DNA of 64,000 bases from Amphritea opalescens (GCF_003957515.1 NZ_RQXW01000008.1:1-64000); one strand, 5' to 3'. Shown: positions 1 through 9,217, counted from the first letter of the stretch. The notes: a model not told the origin generated them from the letters alone. A program made the numbers and translations.

Positions 1-24
1 TTCGGTCAACTGTTGATATGTCAT
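1..24 (-). CDS. Possible start of an IS30-family transposase, cut by the window edge
   Basis: Read on the minus strand, the first 24 bases are an ATG followed by seven codons giving MTYQQLTE. This resembles the usual N-terminus of IS30-family transposases, which then run into an EQRYQI-type helix-turn-helix. Only eight residues are visible, so the call rests on that motif and on a non-tolerant neighbourhood: no other gene is found before tolQ. A 9-bp inverted repeat, GGTCAACTG at 4-12 and CAGTTGACC at 70-78, lies around the start. No clear ribosome binding site is seen. It could instead be the start of an unrelated gene. Confidence 0.42.
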
Positions 25-338
25 AGTGATACACTTTGTCTTTGGCGAGAAGAAGCGTACCACGGTCAGCAGTTGACCACCTCTCCACCTTTAGCAAAAA
101 GTGTCGCACTTATTATATGAATCCCCGCGTGGGTTAATAAAGCCCTTGATAGGGTGAACTTTCAGGCCATTAGGTTCTCCAATCGCTGAACGCCAGTTTT
201 AGGGGGATATAAAGCGCCTCTGAAAGTTGTTTAATCGGCGTAAATATTATTTTTTGTCAGAAAAAATGCAGATTTTGAGCGCTGATCTCGCTACTATCAG
301 AGCCTGTTTTTCAGATTTCATCAGAAGGGGTTAGAAAC
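25..338. other. Intergenic region between the possible transposase and tolQ
   Basis: No coding sequence is visible. If an IS30-type element begins here, its outer end should lie somewhere around 60-120, near the GTGTCGCAC at 103-111, but I cannot define the terminal repeat from one end. The part next to tolQ (about 240-338) is AT-rich and should hold the tol promoter, yet no well-spaced -35/-10 pair stands out. The ribosome binding site AGGGG at 326-330 serves the GTG start of tolQ. Confidence 0.4.
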
Positions 339-1019
339 GTGCCGGATAAAATGTCGATCTGGAGCCTAGTGGCAAATGCCAGTTTTGTTGTTCAATTGGT
401 TATGTTGCTGTTATTGGTGGCTTCAGTGCTGTCTTGGGTTATGATTTTTCAACGTCACTTTGTGTTGCGCCAGGCGCAGCGTAAGTTACGCGCCTTCGAA
501 GATCGTTTTTGGTCCGGTGTCGACCTTAGTCAGCTGTTCCGGGAAGTCAATGCTGATCCTGATGCCGATAATGGCGCTGAAAATATTTTTCGCGCAGGGT
601 TGAAAGAGTTTAGTCGCCTGAGTCAGCAATCCGGTGCCGATAGTGATGCCATTATGGAGGGCGCTCAGCGGAGTATGCGTGTTGCTCTAGCGCGTGAAGA
701 AGAGAAGCTGGAAATGCATCTGCCGTTTCTAGCCACCGTAGGTTCAACGAGCCCTTATGTGGGCCTGTTTGGTACGGTATGGGGGATCATGAACTCGTTT
801 CGAGGCTTAGCGAATGTGCATCAGGCAACGCTAGCTTCAGTAGCGCCGGGCATCTCGGAGGCGTTGATTGCCACCGCGATTGGTTTGTTTGCTGCAATTC
901 CCGCGGTTATTGCTTATAACCGGTTCTCGGCTAAAACCGAAACCCTAATGAATAGTTATGAGACCTTTGCGGATGAATTTTCAAGTGTTCTGCACCGCCG
1001 TGTGCACGCTTCAAACTGA
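339..1019 (+). CDS. tolQ: Tol-Pal system inner-membrane protein TolQ
   Basis: TolQ is the MotA/ExbB-type proton-channel subunit of the Tol-Pal system, which uses the proton-motive force to energise TolA and constrict the outer membrane at division. The 226-residue protein has one N-terminal membrane segment (about residues 14-36), a cytoplasmic loop and two more segments within residues 130-200. The GSTSPYVGLFGTVWGIM and LIATAIGLFAAIPAV blocks are typical of the family. The GTG start at 339 has AGGGG 8 bases upstream; an in-frame ATG at 351 is less well placed. It heads a tolQRAB run. The usual upstream gene ybgC is absent. Confidence 0.97.
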   Translation: MPDKMSIWSLVANASFVVQLVMLLLLVASVLSWVMIFQRHFVLRQAQRKLRAFEDRFWSGVDLSQLFREVNADPDADNGAENIFRAGLKEFSRLSQQSGADSDAIMEGAQRSMRVALAREEEKLEMHLPFLATVGSTSPYVGLFGTVWGIMNSFRGLANVHQATLASVAPGISEALIATAIGLFAAIPAVIAYNRFSAKTETLMNSYETFADEFSSVLHRRVHASN

Positions 1020-1038
1020 TCTGTAACGGGCGGCTACT

Positions 1039-1455
1039 ATGATTCGCAGAGTAAAAAAGAAACGTAAGCTGAATGCCGAGATCAATGTTGTGCCATACAT
1101 CGATGTGATGATGGTGCTATTAGTGATCTTCATGATTACGGCGCCGATGCTGACTCAGGGCGTTGATGTACAATTACCTAAGGCGGGGTCCGATCCGGTT
1201 GATACTCAGGATAATGAGCCGCTGATTGTGACAGTCGATAAAGAGGGGCGCTACTATATCGATGTGGGCGGCGACCCCCTGAAAGCGATCAGTGGTGAGG
1301 TTGTCGAGGAGCGGGTGGCTAAAGTCTTAAGTAGCAATCCGAAGAAACTATTGTTGGTTCGTGGTGATAAAGGTGTCGATTATGACCATGTTATTCAATT
1401 GATGACCCTTTTACAGCAGGCAGGTGCTGAAAGTGTCGGACTGGTAACAGAGTAA
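1039..1455 (+). CDS. tolR: Tol-Pal system inner-membrane protein TolR
   Basis: TolR is the ExbD-type partner of TolQ: a single-pass inner-membrane protein whose periplasmic domain dimerises and may touch peptidoglycan. The 138-residue protein has a basic N-terminus (RRVKKKRKL), one membrane segment and a periplasmic domain. Asp22 in NVVPYIDVMMVL corresponds to the conserved membrane aspartate of TolR/ExbD that takes part in proton use. The gene follows tolQ by 19 bases and is followed almost at once by tolA, so it is translated within the tol operon. Confidence 0.97.
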   Translation: MIRRVKKKRKLNAEINVVPYIDVMMVLLVIFMITAPMLTQGVDVQLPKAGSDPVDTQDNEPLIVTVDKEGRYYIDVGGDPLKAISGEVVEERVAKVLSSNPKKLLLVRGDKGVDYDHVIQLMTLLQQAGAESVGLVTE

Positions 1456-1462
1456 TTTGATT

Positions 1463-2383
1463 GTGAATTTACGAAGCTACCTATTTCCCACACTCTTGGC
1501 GCTGGTGCTCCATGCAGTCATTCTCAGTGCGCTATTCTATAGCTGGTTGGGCTATGCTGAAGATAAGAAACACCTGACCCCGCGGCATGTAAAAGCGCAG
1601 ATCGTTGATCTGAAGTCACAACTGCAGGCTCAGCAACGGGATAAACAGGCAGAGGCGAAAAAGAAAGAAAGTGCCCGCCAGCAGGTTGAAGATCGCAAGC
1701 AGGAAGCCCGTGAAAAAGCAGCTCGAAAAAAAGAGCAGGCACGGCAGAAGCAAAAAGAAGAGCAGGCTCTAAAAAAAGCACAAGCTGAAAAGAAAGCAGC
1801 GGCTAAAAAACGGGATGAGGCAAAGAAGAAAGCCGAGGCCCTGAAAAAAGAAACCGCGCGTAAGAAAGCCGAAGCGCTGAAACAGCAAAAAGCTGAGCAG
1901 GCGGTTAAAGAGAAGCAGCAGGAAGAGGCTCGCCGTCAAGCGCAAGCACAAAAAGAAGCAGAGCGTAAAAAGGCCGAGCAGCAACGTATCGTGCGTGAGC
2001 GGAAAGCACAGCAGCAGCGAGAGGCTGATTTGGCCGCCGCACTTGCCGCTGAAGAGCAGGAGATGCAAGCGTTGCAGGATCAGCAGGCAACCGCCGGTTA
2101 CTTAGAGTACATCGCTGCTGAGATTGAAAGTAACTGGCGTCGGCCACCGAGTGCCCGTAACGGTATGACCGTGGTGTTATCGTTGCACCTACTGCCGACC
2201 GGCGAAGTAGATAATGTTTATGTTGTTAATGGTAGCGGTGATAGCCATTTTGATGAAAGTGCTATCCGTGCGGTTAAGCGGGTTGGCCGATTCAGTGAAT
2301 TGCAAAAAATGGACCCGATACTGTTTGATAGAAATTTTAGGAAGTTAACCCTTGAATATAACCCGTCAGATCTTCGCAGGTGA
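1463..2383 (+). CDS. tolA: Tol-Pal system spanning protein TolA
   Basis: TolA links the TolQR motor to Pal and TolB across the periplasm. Three domains are visible: an N-terminal membrane anchor (SYLFPTLLALVLHAVILSAL), a long helical middle very rich in Lys, Ala, Glu and Gln (about residues 45-205), and a C-terminal globular domain of roughly 95 residues ending after LTLEYNPSDLRR. I place the start at GTG 1463, which gives the usual short N-terminus; an in-frame TTG at 1457 would add two residues. The low-complexity middle creates long open frames on the minus strand, which are shadows. Confidence 0.94.
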   Translation: MNLRSYLFPTLLALVLHAVILSALFYSWLGYAEDKKHLTPRHVKAQIVDLKSQLQAQQRDKQAEAKKKESARQQVEDRKQEAREKAARKKEQARQKQKEEQALKKAQAEKKAAAKKRDEAKKKAEALKKETARKKAEALKQQKAEQAVKEKQQEEARRQAQAQKEAERKKAEQQRIVRERKAQQQREADLAAALAAEEQEMQALQDQQATAGYLEYIAAEIESNWRRPPSARNGMTVVLSLHLLPTGEVDNVYVVNGSGDSHFDESAIRAVKRVGRFSELQKMDPILFDRNFRKLTLEYNPSDLRR

Positions 2384-2389
2384 TCAGTG

Positions 2390-3673
2390 ATGCAGCGTAG
2401 TTTTATATGTCTCTTTCTTTGTTTTTTCAGTTTGTTCGCGCGGGCTGAGTTGACGGTTGAAATTACTCAGGGCGTCGATGAACCAACACCGATAGCCGTA
2501 GTTCCGTTTGCCTGGAGCGGCAATCAAGCCTTGCCGGATGATATTGCTAAGGTGGTGGGGGATGATCTCTACCGTAGTGGTATGTTTAAGGTGATGCCTA
2601 GGGATAATATGCTGAGCTTCCCTTCTGACCGTAGCTCTTTGTATTTTAGAGACTGGCGGATCAGCGGCAGTGAGTTTATTGTCATCGGCCGCATCAGCGA
2701 ATCTGAAGGGCAGTTAAACGTCGGCTTTGAGCTATACGATATCCTTAAAGAGGAGCGTATTCTCGGTGAAGATATCAAGGCTAATCGTGATAACTTACGC
2801 GCGGTGGGTCACTATATTAGTGACAAAGTCTTTGAAGCGTTGACGGGGGTGCGAGGGGCATTCTCTACCCGTATCGTTTACGTTACCGCTAAGCAGTTAG
2901 CGCCTTCTAATCATCGCTATCGACTGATGTTAGCCGATTCTGACGGTCATAATCCGCGAACTATTTTGGAATCTAAAGAACCTATTTTGTCACCAGCTTG
3001 GTCTCAGGATGCATCAAAACTGGCCTATGTGTCATTTGAATCGGGACGTCCTGCGGTTTACATCCAGTATCTAGCAACCGGAAAGCGTGAAAAGGTGCAG
3101 TCTTTCCGTGGCTTGAACGGTGCGCCGGCCTGGTCGCCGGATGGTAAGAAGCTGGCATTAGTGCTTTCTAAGGATGGTAACCCTGAAGTCTATGTGCTCG
3201 ATCTGCAGCAGCGACGGTTAACGCGCATCACCCATCATTTTGGCATCGATACCGAGCCATCATGGTCTCCTGATGGCCAATCACTGATCTTTACCTCGGA
3301 TCGAGGCGGACAGCCGCAGATCTATTCTATCTATCTGCCAACCCGAGATGTCACACGATTGACCTTTGAGGGGCAATATAATGCTCGTGGGCGTTTGACC
3401 CAAGATGGCCGCTTTTTGGCGATGGTGCATCAGAACAATGGCTCGTTCCATATTGCTGTTCAAGACCTGCGTACCGGTCGGGTTGATCTGCTAACGGAAA
3501 CCTTTATGGATGAGTCGCCGACGATTGCGCCCAACGGTAGTATTATTTTATATGCGACCCAAGAGGGCATTCGCGGAGTATTGGCTGCGGTGTCATTGGA
3601 TGGACGGGTTAAATTCCGACTGCCTTCCTCTGATGGGGATGTGCGAGAGCCGGCTTGGTCGCCTTTCCGGTAA
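2390..3673 (+). CDS. tolB: Tol-Pal system periplasmic beta-propeller protein TolB
   Basis: TolB is a soluble periplasmic protein that binds Pal and is controlled by TolA. The N-terminus ([19 protein letters not shown]) is a signal peptide. It is followed by an N-terminal alpha/beta domain (to about residue 160) and a WD40-like propeller with repeated [16 protein letters not shown] and [14 protein letters not shown] blades. Length, about 427 residues, is normal. ATG 2390 is preferred over GTG 2387 because AGGTGA at 2378-2383 then sits 6 bases upstream. The tolA stop is only six bases away. Confidence 0.96.
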   Translation: MQRSFICLFLCFFSLFARAELTVEITQGVDEPTPIAVVPFAWSGNQALPDDIAKVVGDDLYRSGMFKVMPRDNMLSFPSDRSSLYFRDWRISGSEFIVIGRISESEGQLNVGFELYDILKEERILGEDIKANRDNLRAVGHYISDKVFEALTGVRGAFSTRIVYVTAKQLAPSNHRYRLMLADSDGHNPRTILESKEPILSPAWSQDASKLAYVSFESGRPAVYIQYLATGKREKVQSFRGLNGAPAWSPDGKKLALVLSKDGNPEVYVLDLQQRRLTRITHHFGIDTEPSWSPDGQSLIFTSDRGGQPQIYSIYLPTRDVTRLTFEGQYNARGRLTQDGRFLAMVHQNNGSFHIAVQDLRTGRVDLLTETFMDESPTIAPNGSIILYATQEGIRGVLAAVSLDGRVKFRLPSSDGDVREPAWSPFR

Positions 3674-3870
3674 CGCGGAAGTGTGTTGATTTTGCACCAA
3701 GTGACGGCGTTGAGTGACAAGGTGACGCCATCAACCCACAAAGTTAAATCAATTAGTTAGAAAAGTTGATCGATTGTTTAACGGCTATTGCATTCGGGCG
3801 TAGCAACCTTTACTTTAAGCAGGAATAAGGTATGTTTCGCATACGATTGGCTAATTATTAGGAGTGTTTC

Positions 3871-4386
3871 ATGCGTACTATGAATATTGGTAAAGCTACT
3901 GCTTTGGCGTTGACGGTTGTTTGGGCGGCAGGTTGTAGTACTACAAACACAACAGATACTGACACAATGGGCGGCGGTGCAACAACAACAGCACCTACTA
4001 CCACTACTCAGCCTGTGACAGACTCTTCTATGTCTGGAACCTCTATGGCTGATGTTAAAAATCTAGCCACTATCTTTTACTTTGACTTCGATCAGACTCA
4101 AGTAAAAGCTGAAGCGGTTGCAGCGCTACGTGCTCATGCTAAATACCTAGCGGCTAACCCATCTGCGACAGTTGTTCTCGAAGGTCATGCTGATGAGCGT
4201 GGTACTCGTGAATACAACATGGCTCTGGGCGAGCGTCGTGCACAAGCGATCGCACGTGTATTGACTGTTAATGGTGTATCTAACAGCCAGATCGAACTGG
4301 TTAGCTTTGGTGAAGAGAAGCCTGTTGTGATGGGTCATAACCCAAGTTCTTGGGCTCAGAACCGTCGTGTTGAACTGAAATATTAA
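3871..4386 (+). CDS. pal: Peptidoglycan-associated lipoprotein Pal
   Basis: Pal is an outer-membrane lipoprotein that binds peptidoglycan and is the target of TolB and TolA. The N-terminus is a lipoprotein signal ending in the lipobox AAGC (Cys at about residue 22). A Ser/Thr-rich linker leads to an OmpA-type domain (about residues 65-171). The [29 protein letters not shown] and NRRVEL blocks are the usual peptidoglycan-binding elements. AGGAG at 3860-3864 sits 6 bases before ATG 3871. The 197-bp gap after tolB suggests that pal-cpoB can be transcribed from its own promoter, though none is convincing by eye. Confidence 0.97.
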   Translation: MRTMNIGKATALALTVVWAAGCSTTNTTDTDTMGGGATTTAPTTTTQPVTDSSMSGTSMADVKNLATIFYFDFDQTQVKAEAVAALRAHAKYLAANPSATVVLEGHADERGTREYNMALGERRAQAIARVLTVNGVSNSQIELVSFGEEKPVVMGHNPSSWAQNRRVELKY

Positions 4387-4407
4387 TCGCGTAAGGTTTT
4401 AGACTCT

Positions 4408-5175
4408 ATGCGAAAAGCATATAGCTTTGCTGCGGCACTGGTGCTATTTAGCACTGGTGCCCTAGCAGCCGATCCCGTCAAGGTGATCGAATTACAGATT
4501 GATGAAAGTTCTGCGAATGGCTCAACGGCTAACAGTGGTTATCAGTTCGGTAGCAGTAACGATACTGCGATGTTATTACAGCAATTGCAGGAAGAGGTGC
4601 GTTCACTGCGCGGTATGGTTGAGCAACAGCAATACCAGCTTCGTCAGATGGAACAGCAGCAACGTGATCGCTACCGAGATCTAGATCGTCGTATTGCGGC
4701 AGGGCAGAGCAGTACGCCATCCACTTCGTCGTCTTTACCTGAGACAGGCGAGCCGGCTTCGACTTCATCCTCAACTACCCAGCCGCTTCCAGCGCCGGAT
4801 AGTACGCCGACGGATGCTCAGGCCTATCAGCAAGCGTTCGGACTCGTGCGCCAGAAAGATTTTCCGGCTGCGCTTGATGCCTTTGATAAATTCATTGAGC
4901 TTTATCCCAATAGCGCTAGATTGCCTAACGCCTATTACTGGGTAGGTGAAGTCAATTTGGCAGAGCAAAAGCTAGCACCGGCTAAGGCCGCTTTTGAACA
5001 GGTATTGCAGACGTTTCCGCAGCACCGCAAAGCAGCAGATGCATCTTATAAGCTAGGCGTTATCTATCATCAGATGGGTGAACAGGCTAAAGCGAAAGAG
5101 ATGTTTAATAATACTATCTCACGTTATCCTGAGAGTTCCGCTGCTAATTTAGCGCGTGATTATCTAAAACGATAA
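4408..5175 (+). CDS. cpoB: Tol-associated periplasmic protein CpoB (YbgF)
   Basis: CpoB coordinates peptidoglycan synthesis by PBP1B with Tol-driven outer-membrane constriction. The 255-residue protein starts with a signal peptide (to ALAAD, about residue 21). A trimerising coiled coil rich in Gln follows (about residues 50-95), then a Ser/Thr/Pro linker, and a C-terminal domain of three TPR repeats (from about residue 135), with AYQQAFGLVRQKDFPAALDAF and AYYWVGEVNLAEQKLAPAKAAF as examples. It follows pal by 21 bases, the usual order in this operon. Confidence 0.95.
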   Translation: MRKAYSFAAALVLFSTGALAADPVKVIELQIDESSANGSTANSGYQFGSSNDTAMLLQQLQEEVRSLRGMVEQQQYQLRQMEQQQRDRYRDLDRRIAAGQSSTPSTSSSLPETGEPASTSSSTTQPLPAPDSTPTDAQAYQQAFGLVRQKDFPAALDAFDKFIELYPNSARLPNAYYWVGEVNLAEQKLAPAKAAFEQVLQTFPQHRKAADASYKLGVIYHQMGEQAKAKEMFNNTISRYPESSAANLARDYLKR

Positions 5176-5201
5176 CGGCTAAAAATCCTTAAGGTTTGAC
5201 A

Positions 5202-5891
5202 ATGAGTACTTCCTCCAACAATGCCGTTGTATTGTTATCGGGTGGCCTTGATTCCGCTACCGCGTTGGCGATGGCTGTTGAGCATGGCTATAACTGTTAT
5301 GTGCTGAGCTTTGATTATGGCCAGCGTTCACAAACAGAGTTGACGGCGGCTAAGCAAATTGCGGCTAATCTTGATGTAAAAGAACATCGTGTCGTGCGGC
5401 TGAATCTTGAAGATTTTGGCGGCTCAGCCCTAACCGATAATGACATTGATGTGCCAGACCACGAAGAAGAAGGCATTCCGGTCACCTATGTGCCCGCACG
5501 TAATACCGTGTTTATGTCTTTGGCTCTGGCTTGGGCTGAAGTGCTTCACGCTCAGCATATCTTTATCGGCGTCAATGCGGTGGACTATTCCGGTTATCCT
5601 GATTGTCGTCCCGAGTATATTGCGGCGTTTGAGCATATGGCTAATCTGGCGACTAAAACCGGCGTTGAGGGTGAGCGTTTAACGATTGAGACACCGCTGA
5701 TCGACCTAACTAAGGCGCAAATCATCCAAGAAGGAACCCGTTTAGGCGTTGATTACGGGTTAACCGTCTCCTGCTATCAGGCGGATGATGATGGCCGTGC
5801 CTGTGGTGTATGTGACAGCTGCCGATTAAGGGCGAAAGGGTTTGAGGATGCGGGCGTGGTTGATCCAACCCGTTATGTGCAGGGGGCTTAG
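5202..5891 (+). CDS. queC: 7-cyano-7-deazaguanine synthase QueC
   Basis: QueC converts 7-carboxy-7-deazaguanine to preQ0 with ATP and ammonia, in queuosine biosynthesis. The PP-loop SGGLDS lies near the N-terminus (about residues 13-18). Four C-terminal cysteines (CYQ...CGVCDSC) form the zinc site. I take ATG 5202; an in-frame TTG two codons upstream is less likely. In many gammaproteobacteria queE lies between cpoB and queC, but here only 26 bases separate them and queE is missing from this place. A strong terminator follows at 5941. Confidence 0.95.
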   Translation: MSTSSNNAVVLLSGGLDSATALAMAVEHGYNCYVLSFDYGQRSQTELTAAKQIAANLDVKEHRVVRLNLEDFGGSALTDNDIDVPDHEEEGIPVTYVPARNTVFMSLALAWAEVLHAQHIFIGVNAVDYSGYPDCRPEYIAAFEHMANLATKTGVEGERLTIETPLIDLTKAQIIQEGTRLGVDYGLTVSCYQADDDGRACGVCDSCRLRAKGFEDAGVVDPTRYVQGA

Positions 5892-5940
5892 GCTTCTTGT
5901 GCAATAATCTTTAGATGAGTGGCAGATGCAAACCGCGATA

Positions 5941-5966
5941 AAAAGGAGCTGTAAGGCTCCTTTTTT
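5941..5966 (+). terminator. Rho-independent terminator after queC
   Basis: The stem AAAAGGAGC (5941-5949) pairs with GCTCCTTTT (5956-5964) around a 6-base loop and runs into a T tract. It closes the pal-cpoB-queC unit. Confidence 0.9.
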
Positions 5967-6018
5967 GTTATCTATGTTCCCACTTTATACAGAATTAACC
6001 TGTTTTGATTAACCATGG

Positions 6019-6027
6019 TGGTATAAT
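6019..6027 (+). promoter_or_regulatory. Extended -10 promoter for nadA
   Basis: TGGTATAAT at 6019-6027 is a perfect extended -10 element (TG-N-TATAAT). It lies 55 bases before the nadA ATG, just after the queC terminator. No good -35 is present at 17 bp, as is common for extended -10 promoters. Confidence 0.6.
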
Positions 6028-6081
6028 ATCTACCGTCTAAAATCAGTTACCGTTACATTATCCGATTAAGAAAATTTGTCG

Positions 6082-7131
6082 ATGTTGAATAAACAAGAGC
6101 TTTCAGATCGTATCCTTGTTCAGGAATATTTTGCTAAAGAGCATCTTCCTGATGCCATGGATCTGCAGCAGCAAGAAGAATACAAAACCCGTATTAAGCA
6201 GCTTCTCAAAGAGAAGGATGCTTGCCTTGTGGCGCATTATTATACTGATGAGGTGTTACAACAGCTGGCTGATGAAACCGGTGGCTGTGTCTCTGATTCA
6301 CTGGAAATGGCCCGCTTTGGCAATAGCCATCCAGCCACGACATTGGTTGTTGCTGGCGTTAAGTTTATGGGTGAAACGGCGAAGATATTGAATCCTGAAA
6401 AACGGGTTTTGATGCCGACGCTAGAAGCCACCTGTTCACTAGACCTTGGCTGTCCAGCGGATGAATTTACCGCTTTTTGTGATGCCCATCCTGACCATGA
6501 AGTGGTTGTCTATGCAAATACCTCCGCTGCCGTTAAGGCGCGTGCGGATTGGGTGGTCACCTCGGGTATTGCGTTAAAGGTGGTTGAGCATCTGGCGGAT
6601 CAGGGTAAAAAAATTATCTGGGCGCCAGATAAACACCTAGGTCACTACGTGCAAAAGCAAACCGGCATCGAGATGTTGATGTGGGATGCTGCCTGTATCG
6701 TGCATGAGGAGTTTAAGGCGCAGCGGTTGCTTGATCTTAAAAAGGTTTATCCCGATGCGGCGGTCTTAGTACACCCTGAATCACCCGATGCGGTGGTTGA
6801 GTTGGCCGATGTTGTCGGCTCAACGACACAAATTATCAATGCTGCGCGGGAGTTACCGAATAAGCAGTTTATTGTAGCGACCGATCGCGCTATTTTTTAT
6901 AAGATGCGTCAAGCGGCACCGGACAAAGAATTTATTGAAGCGCCTACGGGTGGTTCAGGTGCGACCTGTCGTAGTTGTGCGCACTGTCCTTGGATGGCGA
7001 TGAATGGACTTGAGAATGTATTGCATGCATTGGAGCATGGTTCAGACGAAATCATCGTGGATGAGGCATTGATTGATGATGCCCGTCGGCCATTACAGCG
7101 GATGTTAGATTTTTCAGCACAAAACGGCTGA
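6082..7131 (+). CDS. nadA: Quinolinate synthase NadA
   Basis: NadA condenses iminoaspartate with dihydroxyacetone phosphate to quinolinate in de novo NAD synthesis. It carries an oxygen-sensitive [4Fe-4S] cluster. Cysteines in the three expected places are seen: [19 protein letters not shown] and the C-terminal [12 protein letters not shown]. Length, about 349 residues, fits the family. The start is ATG 6082; an in-frame TTG two codons upstream is possible. The gene is alone, between its own promoter and a terminator. nadB is not in the window. Confidence 0.96.
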   Translation: MLNKQELSDRILVQEYFAKEHLPDAMDLQQQEEYKTRIKQLLKEKDACLVAHYYTDEVLQQLADETGGCVSDSLEMARFGNSHPATTLVVAGVKFMGETAKILNPEKRVLMPTLEATCSLDLGCPADEFTAFCDAHPDHEVVVYANTSAAVKARADWVVTSGIALKVVEHLADQGKKIIWAPDKHLGHYVQKQTGIEMLMWDAACIVHEEFKAQRLLDLKKVYPDAAVLVHPESPDAVVELADVVGSTTQIINAARELPNKQFIVATDRAIFYKMRQAAPDKEFIEAPTGGSGATCRSCAHCPWMAMNGLENVLHALEHGSDEIIVDEALIDDARRPLQRMLDFSAQNG

Positions 7132-7151
7132 TTATCGCTATTTGAAATCAA

Positions 7152-7179
7152 AAAAAAGCCTGCGTTTGCAGGCTTTTTT
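7152..7179. terminator. Bidirectional terminator between nadA and the MaoC gene
   Basis: A perfect inverted repeat, AAAAAAGCCTGC and its complement around the loop GTTT, has A and T tracts on both sides. It can end the convergent nadA and MaoC-type transcripts. Confidence 0.92.
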
Positions 7180-7197
7180 GTATCAGAGGTTTAGCGC

Positions 7198-7629
7198 TTA
7201 GGCTTCGCGGCGATCAACCATAAAGGTACCGTAACCGGTGGCCACTAACTTATCGCCAACATGAACATCGGTACGCATTTTAACCCGACGACGTTTCTCA
7301 TCAATCTCTTCGATCGTGCCGGTTGCCTTAGCAGTGTCGCCCATATATACCGGCGCTTTAAATTTGATGGTTTGGTCGATATAGATAGCGCCCGGTCCAG
7401 GCAAGCGGGTACCCGCAACGGTGGATATTAGCGCCGCAGAGAACATGCCGTGTACGATGCGGTTTTTGAAAGGCGTCGTTGCCGCATATTCACTGTTAAC
7501 ATGGATCGGGTTATTGTCACCGGAGATGCCAGCAAACATATAAACGTCGGATTCGGCGATCGTTTTAGCATAGGAAGCACTCATGCCGACTTCCAAGTCT
7601 TCTAGGTAGTATCCGTGCAGTTCATCCAT
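7198..7629 (-). CDS. MaoC-like hot-dog dehydratase, PhaJ-type
   Basis: This 143-residue single hot-dog domain protein belongs to the MaoC/(R)-enoyl-CoA hydratase group. Those enzymes hydrate enoyl-CoA from beta-oxidation to (R)-3-hydroxyacyl-CoA, which can feed polyhydroxyalkanoate synthesis. The catalytic Asp38 and His43 in SGDNNPIH have the family spacing of five residues, and VHGMF continues the motif. ATG at 7627-7629 has AGAGGAA a few bases upstream. The phasin at 22.2-22.8 kb supports a storage-polymer role, but other acyl-CoA roles are possible. Confidence 0.88.
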   Translation of the reverse strand: MDELHGYYLEDLEVGMSASYAKTIAESDVYMFAGISGDNNPIHVNSEYAATTPFKNRIVHGMFSAALISTVAGTRLPGPGAIYIDQTIKFKAPVYMGDTAKATGTIEEIDEKRRRVKMRTDVHVGDKLVATGYGTFMVDRREA

Positions 7630-8004
7630 TAGTCATTCCTCTTTATTTCAATTGGCATTTTGGGCGACGTCTATCGGCTGTTAGGGCTAAAGCCTATGCC
7701 CTGTATGGGTCGTTATGATCGCTGTTATGCTTATAAACCTAACGCAGTACGTTAGGCCTTTCAATGGGATAACTCATTATAACGCTAAGTTACGCCGCTT
7801 TTTGTTGCAGTGCGAAAATATTATTACATTATTGGCTGTCGGTATGCTCCCTTGTCAGCCTGTGCCATCATCAGCGTCATCAAAAGGGAGGGTATAGCGT
7901 TCACTTGATGGATAATCGGCATATCATCTGTTCTTTAGTATTGCAGTTTTACTCGGGCTATGGAGAATGAAGCACCCTAAGAGTGCGTATGGATAAAGTG
8001 AGTT
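7630..8004. other. 375-bp divergent intergenic region
   Basis: No convincing gene lies here; a 60-codon open frame at 7715-7897 has no ribosome binding site and an odd composition. The region must hold promoters for the MaoC gene (minus) and for the small membrane protein (plus). An inverted repeat is listed separately. TTGTTGC-AGT-GCGAAAA at 7802-7818 weakly recalls the phasin operators. Confidence 0.5.
7738..7756. promoter_or_regulatory. Inverted repeat, possible operator
   Basis: CCTAACG (7738-7744) and CGTTAGG (7750-7756) form a perfect 7-bp dyad with a 5-base spacer. No T tract follows, so an operator is more likely than a terminator. It lies about 110 bp upstream of the MaoC-type gene. 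No known regulator could be assigned. Confidence 0.35.
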
Positions 8005-8403
8005 ATGGTAACCAAAGTATTGCTGACACTACTGGTGCTTCTGATTGCCTATGTTTATCTGAAGAGGCGTGCTTTATTGAGTCAAAGAGTTCAGTGGCCT
8101 AGCGCATTAGACCAATCGACGACCAATTCGAGAAGCGATAGACAGCAGCGTGATCCTATTAAGATGATCGCGGTACTATTCCTATTGGTGTCGTTTCTGC
8201 TAACCCTGGGCTTCTTTGTTTACCACTGGGTAGATGGTCGCCAATTACTCAACGTTACCCTCATCTCTTCACAGAGTAGTGAGCCGCTTCACTATCAGGT
8301 ATACAAAGCTGAGCTGCAGGAGCGTAGTTTTACCACTACCCGTGGGCAGGTTATCCGCTTAGGTGCTCAGGATCGTTTACATATCGAACCGTTAAAAGAG
8401 TGA
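8005..8403 (+). CDS. Small membrane protein of unknown function
   Basis: I do not recognise this 132-residue protein. It has a hydrophobic N-terminus (VTKVLLTLLVLLIAYVYL), a short polar and basic stretch and a second membrane segment (IAVLFLLVSFLLTLGFFVYHW, about residues 54-74). A soluble C-terminal domain of about 55 residues follows, with beta-strand-like sequence (LLNVTLISSQ, LHYQVYKAEL). This suggests two membrane passes with the C-terminal domain on the same side as the N-terminus. Codon use is like that of its neighbours. It stands alone with about 170 bases after it. Confidence 0.72.
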   Translation: MVTKVLLTLLVLLIAYVYLKRRALLSQRVQWPSALDQSTTNSRSDRQQRDPIKMIAVLFLLVSFLLTLGFFVYHWVDGRQLLNVTLISSQSSEPLHYQVYKAELQERSFTTTRGQVIRLGAQDRLHIEPLKE

Positions 8404-8572
8404 GTGGGCTTGGTTGATGCTTTTATCGTTGAGCTTTTAGAGTGTCGTCTTTGTAAGCTAAGCCTCAGTCTATCTCGTTAGTAGGACCATTTTTTTCTGA
8501 GTTAATCACCCGTTAGTGCTGATCTTCATTTACACTGTCTTCAGCAGCTGATGAGTATTACAGGGATTTTGT

Positions 8573-9178
8573 ATGTTTCAATGTACCAGTCTTCATAGCC
8601 ACAAAATATTGCCACTGAGCATCAATAGTGATGGTGATCACCGGTTGCTGGCGAGTTCGGGTTATCAGCTCCCTCTATGTTGGTTAATGCTGTTTCAAGA
8701 AAGCGATCTTCAGGTGCAAAAGGTCTATAGCAATGAAGGTGAACAAACCTGTGAATATACAACGCTGATCTGCTCGAAAGCGGAGGCCTTGCCACGCTAT
8801 CAACTGGCTGCGGAACGCTTTAAGCGTCTATTAGGTCAACGTTGCGATACCTATTTTGATTATTGGCATCAGTATCTTGAATATAATGCTGATGAATACC
8901 TCTTTCTCGATGCGACGGCGCTTTGGATGACGGGGGATGAGCAAGCCTATCTCGATAACTTAAATCTTAGCCTCAGTGGTATTCGTTGGGTGATGTCGGA
9001 TGAGTGCCCGTTGCAACCTAGCCGGTTGGCTTCACTGCCGTTTATCGGGCGTTTTGTAGATCCGTTGGCGCCGATCTTGAAACATGAGGGTCTTCGTCAT
9101 TTGCTCATTCAAAGTAATGTGCTGGATGCTGACGGCGGAATTTATATCGATAAGAGTGTGCTTCAGGGTAATATCTGA
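8573..9178 (+). CDS. Protein of unknown function (201 aa)
   Basis: No family could be named. The protein has no signal peptide or membrane segment and looks cytoplasmic. It contains aromatic-rich stretches (RCDTYFDYWHQYLEYNADEYLF, central part), and a C-terminal part with SLPFIGRFVDPLAPIL. AGGGAT lies about 7 bases before ATG 8573. The MFS transporter starts 39 bases downstream, so the two may be co-transcribed. Confidence 0.7.
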   Translation: MFQCTSLHSHKILPLSINSDGDHRLLASSGYQLPLCWLMLFQESDLQVQKVYSNEGEQTCEYTTLICSKAEALPRYQLAAERFKRLLGQRCDTYFDYWHQYLEYNADEYLFLDATALWMTGDEQAYLDNLNLSLSGIRWVMSDECPLQPSRLASLPFIGRFVDPLAPILKHEGLRHLLIQSNVLDADGGIYIDKSVLQGNI

Positions 9179-9217
9179 GGTGACGTTACTTGTGGGCCTA
9201 GTCAGGACTGAGAGATT

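Noticed and set aside
1524-2147. Long minus-strand open frames across tolA
   Set aside because: They mirror the Lys/Ala/Glu-rich helical part of TolA; no start signals and Leu/Phe-rich products typical of shadows.
7715-7897. 60-codon frame in the MaoC upstream gap
   Set aside because: No ribosome binding site, overlaps a dyad, and composition is unlike neighbours.
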